Below, one piece after another: positions 9,222-17,863 of a stretch of DNA of 64,000 nt (position 1 is its first letter; each line of letters begins with the position of its first letter). The notes beneath the pieces are model-generated. The model worked only from the letters and a program-made list of their open reading frames with translations, made no database searches and was not told the DNA's origin. The DNA comes from an uncultured Actinomycetaceae bacterium. Lineage in GTDB: Bacteria; Actinomycetota; Actinomycetes; Actinomycetales; Actinomycetaceae. The stretch covers positions 124,001 through 188,000 of the forward strand of contig CABQJD010000001.1 in NCBI GenBank assembly GCA_902464405.1. Direction: 5' to 3'. The position numbers and the translations under genes are program-made.

Positions 9222-9524
9222 TCACTTCTCAGAAGCTGCTGCTTCATAGCGGAGAAGCTTGGTGCGCAGCACGGCTTCATTCAAGTTGAGCAAACGATCA
9301 AGTTCTTGAGCAGTCTCTGGCGTCGCATTCATATAGACGACGACGTAAATGCCTTCAGACTTCTTGTTGATTGGGTAGGCAAGCACTCGGCGACCCATCA
9401 CGTCTGTCTTAACAATCGTTCCGCCTTCGTTGGGAACAACTGCCAATAACTTTTCGAGCATAGGCTGCAGATTGCGCTCATCAACCTCCGAATCGAGGAT
9501 GATCATCATCTCGTAATCACGCAT
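9222..9524 (-). CDS. rpsF: 30S ribosomal protein S6
   Basis: A 100-residue S6 starting MRDYEMMIILD, the typical N-terminus. The frame is open nine codons further upstream, but that region contains the ribosome site GGAGGT (9535-9540 on the plus strand), 10 nt before the ATG at 9524, so 9524 is the start. S6 binds S18 in the 30S platform. It is first in the operon with ssb, rpsR and rplI. Its leader can fold so that an upstream ACCCTCC faces the ribosome site. Confidence 0.96.
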   Translation of the reverse strand: MRDYEMMIILDSEVDERNLQPMLEKLLAVVPNEGGTIVKTDVMGRRVLAYPINKKSEGIYVVVYMNATPETAQELDRLLNLNEAVLRTKLLRYEAAASEK

Positions 9525-9530
9525 GTTTAT

Positions 9531-9580
9531 ACCCACCTCCTTTGGTCTCAACGGTCACGGTCTTTCCGCAACAGGAGGGT
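9531..9580 (-). promoter_or_regulatory. possible RBS-sequestering leader of rpsF
   Basis: In the rpsF leader, ACCCTCC (9574-9580 on the plus-strand coordinates) is complementary to the ribosome site and following bases, GGAGGTGGGT (9531-9540), with one bulge. The loop between them contains two CCG triplets. Known rpsF leaders are bound by the S6:S18 complex at a CCG-containing motif, so autoregulation is plausible. The gap 9581-9767 must hold the operon promoter; I see no clear boxes. Confidence 0.35.
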
Positions 9581-9767
9581 CATGCATATATGCACTGCAC
9601 AACGGAAGCTGTGCCGCGCATACAAAATCTCATTTTAGCGCATAAAATAGGTAAAACCTATGTGAGGTTAGTCAAATAACTCAGCGAAACGAACGAAACG
9701 AACTAGCTACATTGCCGAATCAGAATAAATCTGGCCATGCACCAGTTCCATCTCTCCCTCCCTCACA

Positions 9768-11894
9768 TTATCGCTGTTGAGCAAGAATATCGGTGACGTC
9801 TGGAAGCGGCTCTGCCTCCATCTGGGCACTTGCCGCCGCCATAAACGAACTCCACACCTTCAACGGCATACCGCTGCCCGTCACTGGATCTTCATCGCCA
9901 AATGCAGATAACTCTCGCACAGATCCATCGTCACCTAATTCAAACATATTGACGGACGTCACCAGTTGGGGAGTGTAGCCCACAAACCATGCTGCCATTC
10001 GATCTGTCGCACTGCTTGCCTGCCCCGCGCTAGGATGCTCTGAATCAAAAGCTGAGCCGTTGGTATACGCCATGCCTGGAAGATCAAGAGGAGCTTCTTC
10101 AGGCCCTGTAAACGTAGAATGCAACGCATACGTGGCTAGCTGGGCAGATTCTTTTTTCAAAATACGCTTACCTTGAAAATCTGCTTTATAGACCAAATCT
10201 CCCGATTCTCCACGAACAGTATTCACAACATGAGTAACAGGAAGTACGCCATCTGCTGCCAACGCCGAATATGCGCGAGCCATTTCCTCCCCCGTCACGT
10301 GCGCAGCGCCCAGCACATTTCCAGGGTCTTCATTGAGATGCGGAGCATCTGCAGATATCCCCATAGAAACTGCACGCTTCTTTGTGCTCTGCGGAGAAAC
10401 CCTCCCGTTAAGGTGCACAAATGCCGAATTAACAGCAAACTTAGTCATCTGCTGCACATTAACAAGCCCGTAACTCTTCCCGTTCACATTGAAGTAAGAG
10501 TAACCAGAACCTTCCTCATCTACACGCACTCCGTTCCAGCCGTAAAATTCTTCATTCACTGATACGCCTTGTTCAAATGCCTCTGCCATAGTAAATGCAC
10601 TAAACGTCATACCTGCAGCAGAGCGATCTTGAGTTGCCGCATTGGTAGAACGCGCGGCATAATCAGCCCCTCCGTAAACAGCCACAACTTCTCCAGTACT
10701 TGGATTTGCTGAAAATAGACCCACCTGCAAACCAGCCGGCTTATCTTCAGGAAGTGACGCTACCGCATCAACTGCCGCCTTTTGCTTCTCTTCGTCAATC
10801 GTCGTCACCACGGATAGACCTTCACGCTCAATAGTTGCAGCAGAAAGACCAGCTTTATTAGAAAGCTCGGAACGAACCATTGAAAGTATATGACCATTAA
10901 CGCCTGAATATGCTGGATATGAGCGATCTCGCACCTGAGGAAACTCCATAGCTGCAGCTTCTTCCTGCGTTAGCATATCGGCCGACACAAGTTTTGAGAG
11001 AACCTTCGTAAATTGTTTCTGTGCTTGATCCTTATCAATAGCAGGATCCCACGCAGATGGAGAAGGCATAATGGCAACGAGAAGAGCCGATTGGGCAAGA
11101 TCAAGATCTGCTGCGCTCACACCGAAATACGCTTTGGCTGCTTCTTCGATTCCATAAGCGTCACGCCCGAAATATGCGGCATTCAGATAAGCGGTAACGA
11201 TATCGTCTTTACTAAGAGAGCGCTCGATTTTCAAAGGCAAAAACAGTGATTGCAGCTCCTGCCAAAAATTTTGTTCACTGCGCGCTGAAAGCATTGATCC
11301 GAAGCGATGCGAAAGAGAACTTTCCTGTGCGGTACTGCCTCCCCACCAGGCTTCCCACACTTCACTCGCAAGATCTTTCGGATTCATCGCAGGAGTTTCA
11401 TAAAAATCTGGATCATTGGCGGCGAGCAGAATTTTCGGTGTTATCTCGCCTATAGCACTATGCTCAATTGGAGTTCGCACGGGATTAGTCAGCTCTCCAA
11501 TTTTAGTAGTTCCATCAGCAAAATACGCCACACTAGGCACTGGAAGAGGAATTGACTCTAGGCTCGGCACAGGCGTCATCACGTAAGCAGCAGCTAAACC
11601 ACCAAAACAAAGTGCAATCAAACCCCAGATACTGCGCCATATCACTGTGCCCACAGTGAGTTTGCGCTTATTTTTGCGGCGATGGTTTTTCTTCTTTGCA
11701 CGCTCCTCGGCTTTATGTGGATCAGGAGCATACACAGCGGCAGCAGCATTATTCGCAGCAGCATACGAAGGCGAACTATATGCGCTAGAAGTGCGCGTAT
11801 CAGCACTATGCGAAGCAGCAGTACTTGAAACAGAAACACTCTCAGAAGATGGAGTTTTCAATGCTTCATGATCTTGATGTAGATGACGTGCCAT
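9768..11894 (-). CDS. class A PBP homologue with all catalytic motifs lost (pseudo-PBP)
   Basis: 708 residues: Ser/Ala-rich then basic cytoplasmic N-terminus, one membrane segment (about 90-110), a GT51-like domain and a transpeptidase-like domain. The fold is recognisable: GGSTAQ, a LSKDDIVTAYLNAAYFG block, and near the end AAWFVGYTP. The active sites are not. The GT51 motif ExxFYxHxG reads NDPDFYETPA with Asn160 for the catalytic Glu. The second Glu position (RKxxE) appears to be Ser216. The SxxK site reads M429-T-F-S432; SxN reads A487-V-N489; KTG reads Y610-T-N. Its place upstream of rpsF matches ponA1 of mycobacteria, so it is probably a degenerate ponA orthologue. The reading frame is intact over its whole length, which argues for a kept scaffold or regulatory role over a pseudogene. 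It overlaps the upstream permease gene by 29 nt. Confidence 0.85.
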   Translation of the reverse strand: MARHLHQDHEALKTPSSESVSVSSTAASHSADTRTSSAYSSPSYAAANNAAAAVYAPDPHKAEERAKKKNHRRKNKRKLTVGTVIWRSIWGLIALCFGGLAAAYVMTPVPSLESIPLPVPSVAYFADGTTKIGELTNPVRTPIEHSAIGEITPKILLAANDPDFYETPAMNPKDLASEVWEAWWGGSTAQESSLSHRFGSMLSARSEQNFWQELQSLFLPLKIERSLSKDDIVTAYLNAAYFGRDAYGIEEAAKAYFGVSAADLDLAQSALLVAIMPSPSAWDPAIDKDQAQKQFTKVLSKLVSADMLTQEEAAAMEFPQVRDRSYPAYSGVNGHILSMVRSELSNKAGLSAATIEREGLSVVTTIDEEKQKAAVDAVASLPEDKPAGLQVGLFSANPSTGEVVAVYGGADYAARSTNAATQDRSAAGMTFSAFTMAEAFEQGVSVNEEFYGWNGVRVDEEGSGYSYFNVNGKSYGLVNVQQMTKFAVNSAFVHLNGRVSPQSTKKRAVSMGISADAPHLNEDPGNVLGAAHVTGEEMARAYSALAADGVLPVTHVVNTVRGESGDLVYKADFQGKRILKKESAQLATYALHSTFTGPEEAPLDLPGMAYTNGSAFDSEHPSAGQASSATDRMAAWFVGYTPQLVTSVNMFELGDDGSVRELSAFGDEDPVTGSGMPLKVWSSFMAAASAQMEAEPLPDVTDILAQQR

Positions 11895-13245
11895 TACGTT
11901 CCGTATCCTTTAGCTCTGTATCTGCGCGCTGCCCACGCACTTCTTCTTTTTCTATTTTTCTTCTATTGCTACGTCTGAGTAAAACAGATTTTTTATAAAG
12001 ATTTGATACTCTGCGCAAAATTGCACGGTTTCCTCGCGGTTTTGTTTGTGAAGCTACTGTCGCAGTATCGCTTTCTTCATCGCTGTTTTCCCATGTGTGA
12101 GGCAAAGATATTTTTGGTAAAACGTGCGAAGGAAAATGAAATTCCAGCTCTTGGGCATCATCGACATGATCGTCATCGTATCGCCCTGCATCATTTCGGC
12201 GCTTTGCCTCACTTTCAGAAACGAGGAACACGTCAATCCATTGCGTCCGAGGATCTGAATCAATGAGCAACGCCTTAAAGAAGAGAGTGAGCGGCACAGC
12301 TAGAAGAGATCCCAGCCATCCCACAACAGACGTCCAAAGAACGAGAGAAATAAACGTCACCGTTGGCGATAAGCCCACTACGTCACCCGTAAATTTTGGC
12401 TGAATAAAAGTCTGAATAAGCACGTTGATGACGCTGTAGAGCACCATCACCCAGATCATCGTCTGCCAACCAGAATCTGCAAGCCCCATAATCATTGGTG
12501 GAATCACACCGAGCACAAATCCGATATTAGGAATATAGTTTGTGATAAATGCCCACAGCCCCCAAGTGACAGCTAAGGGAACGCCCAAAAAATTTAAGGC
12601 AAACACATCAATAACAGCGACGATAAGACCAAAAATCGTGGCAATAAGCCAATAATTTCGCACACGCTTTTCAAATTCCAGGAGAGCATTAGCGATGTGG
12701 GAATGCCGTTTACGTAAAATAACGGATCGCGCTGTAAGAGTCGTAGTATCAACGATAATAAAAAGCAAAGCGATCACAACGATTGCTAGAAGCCCCCCTA
12801 TGGAACGCAAAGAATCAACTAATCCCCATACCCATGCAATTACTGAATTAAAATTCAGCTGATTTATATATGCCGAAAGATTTTGGGTATGCATCCCTTT
12901 TGATTGCAAAAAATTCAGAGCAGTATCGAGCGCTTCTTCGAAATTTCCGCTGTAATTTACGAGTGCTTGAGGCACTGGCGTAAATGCCCACACCATAATC
13001 CAGACAAGCGCCCCAAACAAACCTGCAAGCACAAGGAAAGACACAGTAGCCGCAAGCCATCCAGGCACTCTATGCGCACGTAGCCAACGCGTAATCGGAA
13101 GCATCGTAAGCACCAACGTCAGCGCCAGAAAAAGAGGGGTAAAAACATCGGAAATCGAGTGCAAGCAAAACAGCGTAGCGCCAAACAGGGCGAAAATAAT
13201 CATTATCTGCACCCCATGCGAGCTGCTAGAACGATTAGTTTCCAT
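11866..13245 (-). CDS. AI-2E family transporter (permease)
   Basis: A polytopic inner-membrane protein of the AI-2E/PerM/YhhT family, with about eight membrane segments, the FGLIVAVIDVFALNFLGVP and ITNYIPNIGFVLGVIPP blocks and a LSPTVTF motif typical of the family. The family holds exporters and Na+/H+ antiporters, and the substrate here cannot be read from sequence. A highly charged cytoplasmic tail of about 110 residues follows the last membrane segment. The start at 13245 (METNRSSSS) is chosen because GAAGGA lies 7 nt upstream; open frame continues to 13311. Its 3' end overlaps the pseudo-PBP start, so the two are translationally coupled. Confidence 0.85.
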   Translation of the reverse strand: METNRSSSSHGVQIMIIFALFGATLFCLHSISDVFTPLFLALTLVLTMLPITRWLRAHRVPGWLAATVSFLVLAGLFGALVWIMVWAFTPVPQALVNYSGNFEEALDTALNFLQSKGMHTQNLSAYINQLNFNSVIAWVWGLVDSLRSIGGLLAIVVIALLFIIVDTTTLTARSVILRKRHSHIANALLEFEKRVRNYWLIATIFGLIVAVIDVFALNFLGVPLAVTWGLWAFITNYIPNIGFVLGVIPPMIMGLADSGWQTMIWVMVLYSVINVLIQTFIQPKFTGDVVGLSPTVTFISLVLWTSVVGWLGSLLAVPLTLFFKALLIDSDPRTQWIDVFLVSESEAKRRNDAGRYDDDHVDDAQELEFHFPSHVLPKISLPHTWENSDEESDTATVASQTKPRGNRAILRRVSNLYKKSVLLRRSNRRKIEKEEVRGQRADTELKDTERNGTSSTSRS

Positions 13246-13344
13246 AGCCATATCCTTCAAAACTATACAAACAAATTCTCGCCACAAGATTTGCCAGCAG
13301 TAAAACTTCACAGCAAAACTCAGCGATTATCGTCATACTCATAC

Positions 13345-14868
13345 TTACGTATGTGGTTCTATAGTATCTGTTTCGCCGCCTTTTTCGGCGTTCCACCATT
13401 GAATGAGCCTGCGCGCCGCCTCATCTTTTCCGAGAGGACCTTCTTCTATACGCAAATCAAGTAAAAACTTTCGCGCTTTGCCTACCGCTGGACCTGGAGA
13501 AATTCCGAGAATCTCCATAATTTCAGATCCATCAATATCAGGGCGGATAGCGTTAATTTCTTCTTGCTTTTTCAGCTCAATCACTCTCTGCTCAAGATCA
13601 TCCATCGCTGCTTGAAGCCACCGAGCTTTACGCTTATTCTGGGTGGTGGAATCCGCTCGAGTGAGTCTATTCAAACGCTCATATAACGACCCAGAATCCG
13701 CAACGTAGCGCCGAACTGCAGAATCAGTCCACTCCTGCTCCCCGTATCCGTGAAAACGCAAATGCATGTGCACAAGACGAGAGACGTCTTTAATCGTCTG
13801 CTTATCGAATTTCAGCGCGCGCATTCGTTTCGCCGTGAGCTTTGCGCCCACAATATCGTGATTGTGAAAACTTACTGCACCATTCTTTTCAAAACGCCGC
13901 GTCGGGGCTTTGCCCACATCGTGCATAAGGGCTGCAAATCGAAGTGTGAAATCTGGGCGCGGCACGGCTCCATCAGCATCCGTCTCCAAGGCAACTGCTT
14001 GATCTACCACCGTCAATGTATGTTCGTATACGTCTTTATGCCGCCTGTGCTCATCCACCAAATTCTGTAGAGCATCGAGCTCTGGGAGCACGATTTTTGC
14101 AATTCCTGTGTAGACCAACAGCTCAATCCCTCGCCGAGGATATTCGCCTGTGATGAGCCGAGTAAGCTCTGCTTGAATACGCTCGGCAGACACAATAGAA
14201 AGGCGTGGAGCGAACTCTTCCATTGCCTTCAAAACATCCGCAGTGACGTCGAAGCCAAGCTGCGAGCTAAAACGTGCAGCTCGCATAATACGCAAAGGAT
14301 CATCATCAAAAGATTGCGTAGCAGGGGCAGGAGTACGCAACACTCCCGATATAAGATCGTCACACCCACCGCAGGGATCAACAAGCTCCAAAGATGGCAA
14401 GCGCACTGCCATCGCATTGACTGTGAAATCTCGGCGAGTAAGATCGCCTTCCAGGCAATCGCCGTAAGAGACGTCAGGTTTCCTGGAATCTGGATCGTAA
14501 TGCTCTGTGCGATACGTGGTTATTTCCACCACATATCCATCTTTAGCGCCACCGATTGTGCCAAACTTTTTGCCGATATCCCAGACGTTTCCACCCCACT
14601 CTTCCAGCAGGTGAATGGTCTGATCCGGGCGCGCGGAAGTGGTGAAATCAAAATCGTGAATAGGCCGCCCGAGAAATGCATCTCGAACTGGCCCTCCCAC
14701 AAGTGCCAATTCTGATCCATTACGTGCGAAAATAGAACCTAGATCAAGTATGGCTTGCGGAAGTGAGCTCAGTGCCTTGTGGCCTTGAGCAAGCACGCGA
14801 GCACGCTGATTCACATCAGCGTCGGAATTTACCTGTGGAACAACTGAATGAGGATCGAAAAACGTCAC
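13345..14868 (-). CDS. cca: CCA-adding tRNA nucleotidyltransferase
   Basis: A 507-residue class II tRNA nucleotidyltransferase of the poly(A) polymerase family, which adds or repairs the 3' CCA of tRNAs. The nucleotide-binding head has LVGGPVRDAFLG (56-67) and the catalytic pair D72-F-D74. The arginine-rich RRDFTVNAMA motif follows. A C-terminal HD domain (YEHTLTV, then MHDVGK) is present, as is usual for actinobacterial enzymes. The gene is divergent from the Nudix gene, as in mycobacteria (pcnA/mutT4). At least the downstream tRNA-Ile lacks an encoded CCA and would need this enzyme. Confidence 0.93.
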   Translation of the reverse strand: MTFFDPHSVVPQVNSDADVNQRARVLAQGHKALSSLPQAILDLGSIFARNGSELALVGGPVRDAFLGRPIHDFDFTTSARPDQTIHLLEEWGGNVWDIGKKFGTIGGAKDGYVVEITTYRTEHYDPDSRKPDVSYGDCLEGDLTRRDFTVNAMAVRLPSLELVDPCGGCDDLISGVLRTPAPATQSFDDDPLRIMRAARFSSQLGFDVTADVLKAMEEFAPRLSIVSAERIQAELTRLITGEYPRRGIELLVYTGIAKIVLPELDALQNLVDEHRRHKDVYEHTLTVVDQAVALETDADGAVPRPDFTLRFAALMHDVGKAPTRRFEKNGAVSFHNHDIVGAKLTAKRMRALKFDKQTIKDVSRLVHMHLRFHGYGEQEWTDSAVRRYVADSGSLYERLNRLTRADSTTQNKRKARWLQAAMDDLEQRVIELKKQEEINAIRPDIDGSEIMEILGISPGPAVGKARKFLLDLRIEEGPLGKDEAARRLIQWWNAEKGGETDTIEPHT

Positions 14869-14925
14869 CCTCTTAGGGTGTCATACTTTCGCACATTTAG
14901 GTATGTTGCATAGGAATGAAGTGTT

Positions 14926-15537
14926 GTGGTTGTGATGACAGAAGAGAACAGAGGGGTTCCCAAACCCCGCCCGCCGCGCGGTATACGCTATACCGCCTCC
15001 TCGCGCGAGCACATATCGCGCGAACCAAAACTCTACGAAACTCGGGTATACGAATCAAAACAAACTTATGAACTCAAGCATGATCGAGAGCTTCCTGTTG
15101 TAAACGAGACTTCAGCGGGCGGCGTCATCGTCAAGATCGTAAACGGCGAAGCATATATCGCTGTGATTGCGCGACGCAACCGAGCTGGACGCTTAGAATG
15201 GTGCCTCCCAAAAGGACATCTTGAAGGTGCAGAAACCGCTGCAGAAGCTGCGGTACGCGAAATTTCTGAAGAAACCGGGATCTACGGGCGAGCTCTACTT
15301 CACCTTTCCACAATCGACTACTGGTTTTCAGGCTATAAACACCGCATCCATAAAGTAGTACACCACTTTTTACTTGAAGCACTTTCTGGCACAATCACAG
15401 TGGAAAACGATCCTGATCATGAAGCGGAGAAAGCTGAGTGGGTGCCTATCACCTCTGTGGGAGCACGCCTCGCGTATCCGAATGAACGTAAAATCGTCAA
15501 TATGGCAAACTCGATTTTGCGAGGCACATCGGCATGA
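14926..15537 (+). CDS. Nudix hydrolase
   Basis: A 203-residue protein with a complete Nudix box, G-x5-E-x7-REISEETGI, in residues of the central part (GHLEGAETAAEAAVREISEE). Nudix enzymes hydrolyse nucleoside diphosphates linked to another group; the substrate is not readable here. The N-terminal 60 residues are basic and Pro-rich, and unlike the core domain. A GTG start at 14926 is taken, with AGGA 10 nt upstream. GTG 14932 and ATG 14935 are alternatives. Its stop overlaps the next start (ATGA at 15534-15537), so it forms an operon with the DUF6049 gene. Position next to cca matches mutT4 (Rv3908) of Mycobacterium. Confidence 0.9.
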   Translation: MVVMTEENRGVPKPRPPRGIRYTASSREHISREPKLYETRVYESKQTYELKHDRELPVVNETSAGGVIVKIVNGEAYIAVIARRNRAGRLEWCLPKGHLEGAETAAEAAVREISEETGIYGRALLHLSTIDYWFSGYKHRIHKVVHHFLLEALSGTITVENDPDHEAEKAEWVPITSVGARLAYPNERKIVNMANSILRGTSA

Positions 15538-17774
15538 TTTGTAGCTATCAAGCTCACACATTGCGAGCAGCTCAGCATACTCGGCTGGCACTGCTCACTA
15601 TCTTGTGCCTGATTGCTTGCCTATCGCTGAATATAATTCAGCCGCATACACCCGCCTATGCAGTGCCAAACGAAAACGAGAAGCCTGCGCTTTCTATAAA
15701 GATCACGCCATCATCTGCAGTAGTCGCTCCCAGCGAAACGTTGACTGTGCACGCATCTATTTCTAATAATTCTTCCGACACTTTCTCACTTACGTCTGCT
15801 GCGCTAAACATGAGCAGAACAACACTTAGCACGCATAGCGAACTTTATAGGTGGCTGAATTCTGAAACGGCTTCCCGCCCACTTGCCCATCCAGATGAGG
15901 ATATCCCTGTGACGCTGCAGCCTTACAGCCATACAGTACTGACTTTTTCTGTGTCTGCTGAGGAACGAGCATGGAAAACTGGGCAATATTCGTGGGGTGC
16001 TCATGGTATTGAGGTAGAGATAAAAGCTTCTCAGACTGAGCAGGCCAATCGAGAAAATAATCAGGAAATATCTACGTTTACGCAGCGTTCCGTAGTTGTT
16101 GCTGCATCTTCCGAAGAAATCGATCGTTTCCCTGTTTCCGTTGCCACGATATGCACTGCCTCGCAGCGCGATCTAAAAAATATCACTAATCCTCTCGATA
16201 CTCTCCTTAAGCAGCCGAAAACCCGCACAGACTCCCCTGACAATCCTCATAAAGAAAAATTCTTATCTACGCCGAAACCGCCCGAAAAATCTACGCCACA
16301 ATCCCCTGAAACATCTTCCGAGCAATCTTCCGAGAAATCCTCTGCACAATCTTCCACAAAATCCTCTGCGAGCATTGCAACAGCTGCTTTTTCAACATGG
16401 GATCATGAAGGCATCAGTCTTCTGCTCGATCCCACTTCTGCCTCTATCGCCCTAAAACCTACCCAAGCATCCGTATACCCACTTCCTGCCTACAACGCAG
16501 ACCTTTCTGCGCTTGCTCACAGCGGTGATTCTATGCTTATTAGCGCTATTAACGAGCAGACAGCACAGGCACTCAAAACTCACCCCCACGTAGATAGTGA
16601 AATTTTCACAGCATTCCCTAACGGAATTGACGCCGTCACCTTGAACTATATTGCCCAGCATTCTCTGAGCACGCCTATCGTTATGAGCTCTGGGCTTACA
16701 TCTGATGAACGCTTCTATTTTCCAGATGCTTCAGGAACTATCACAGACGGCACAACCCGCCAATCAGCAATTGTGGCAAATAGACTTATGAGTATGGCGT
16801 TGCAAGGAACTCTTCCTTCTCCTAATTTTGAAAGTTCCCTTCCTCTTGCTACCGAGACTGCTTCAGCTGCCGCACTCGCAGTCTCAGCAATTCTTTACAA
16901 TCAAGCGCCCTCTTTTAATCGCTCTCTCGTGGCTCTTATCTCTGCTACCTGCTCAGAAACCGAACTGCCGGCTGAGGCATCGGCTCTTCTTTCTGCACCT
17001 TGGCTCACGCCAACACCGCTTGCTCAGCTTCCAACACCTCATGAAAACGTTGTATGGAACACTCCCGAGAGCGTAGTATCAGCAGAAGAAATTCAGCCCT
17101 CTCAGATCGAATCTGTGCAAACTTTCGTCACAAAATCTTCCGCTCTTGCATCGGCACTTCCTGGCAATCCAGATTTTTCTGATACTAGCCGCATTGCTGC
17201 GCTACGCACATTAGACCAATCGTGGAATACTATCCCAGATGAACGAAGCGCCTTTATAGAATCGCTCGATATCGAAAAATTCCTGCATAAGCATATTCAT
17301 CTTCAAGCTGCTTCCCACATGAATATTATTGCGGAAGAAACGAATATTCCTGTGAGAGCTAAGAGCGATTTAACCGTGCCGATCAATCTTCTGCCTGTCT
17401 TAAATATCACCGATGGCAGGCTCGTTTCTTCTATAAAAGATAGTGCAATCATTCACCCATCGGGATCCACGATTCTGACGATCCCTATTAAAGTTCGTGG
17501 TTCGGGCACAATGGTAGTCACAGCGAGTCTCTCACTTACGTCAGGAGAAAACGTCACCAACACTGTGGCACTCACGATGCGTCTGCATGCAAGCTGGGAA
17601 ACAACCAGCACAGCAATTGCTGGCATAGTGATTTTCCTTATTCTTATCATTGGCATTTTACGCTCTATACGAGCAGGCAGGCGTTCACGCCCGATATCCA
17701 ACGAAGAGTTCATCGAGGGGCTGCACTCTCGAATACGCCGCACAAACGTCACCTCAGATGACGAAGAAAAATAA
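15534..17774 (+). CDS. DUF6049-type secreted membrane-anchored protein
   Basis: A 746-residue protein with an N-terminal signal peptide (1-43), a long extracellular region and one C-terminal membrane segment (about 695-715) with a basic cytoplasmic tail. The first extracellular part is an Ig-like domain starting ALSIKITPSSAVVAPSE. Residues about 240-285 are a low-complexity Ser/Lys/Pro/Glu insert. Position between the Nudix gene and an MviN-type pseudokinase, and overall architecture, match Rv3909 of mycobacteria (DUF6049). Its role is unknown; it is usually a neighbour of the MurJ lipid II flippase. Here no MurJ gene follows: only 89 nt separate it from the pseudokinase. Confidence 0.75.
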   Translation: MICSYQAHTLRAAQHTRLALLTILCLIACLSLNIIQPHTPAYAVPNENEKPALSIKITPSSAVVAPSETLTVHASISNNSSDTFSLTSAALNMSRTTLSTHSELYRWLNSETASRPLAHPDEDIPVTLQPYSHTVLTFSVSAEERAWKTGQYSWGAHGIEVEIKASQTEQANRENNQEISTFTQRSVVVAASSEEIDRFPVSVATICTASQRDLKNITNPLDTLLKQPKTRTDSPDNPHKEKFLSTPKPPEKSTPQSPETSSEQSSEKSSAQSSTKSSASIATAAFSTWDHEGISLLLDPTSASIALKPTQASVYPLPAYNADLSALAHSGDSMLISAINEQTAQALKTHPHVDSEIFTAFPNGIDAVTLNYIAQHSLSTPIVMSSGLTSDERFYFPDASGTITDGTTRQSAIVANRLMSMALQGTLPSPNFESSLPLATETASAAALAVSAILYNQAPSFNRSLVALISATCSETELPAEASALLSAPWLTPTPLAQLPTPHENVVWNTPESVVSAEEIQPSQIESVQTFVTKSSALASALPGNPDFSDTSRIAALRTLDQSWNTIPDERSAFIESLDIEKFLHKHIHLQAASHMNIIAEETNIPVRAKSDLTVPINLLPVLNITDGRLVSSIKDSAIIHPSGSTILTIPIKVRGSGTMVVTASLSLTSGENVTNTVALTMRLHASWETTSTAIAGIVIFLILIIGILRSIRAGRRSRPISNEEFIEGLHSRIRRTNVTSDDEEK

Positions 17775-17863
17775 CAGCTCTATAAAGAAGGTTTTAAGGT
17801 TTCCTAGAGTCTTGATAAGGCAGATACACTTAAAGAAGTAATCACGCAAACGAAAGGTGTGCT

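Noticed and set aside
14173..14715. 180-codon open frame opposite cca
   Set aside because: The sense frame has complete catalytic motifs; this frame shows none.
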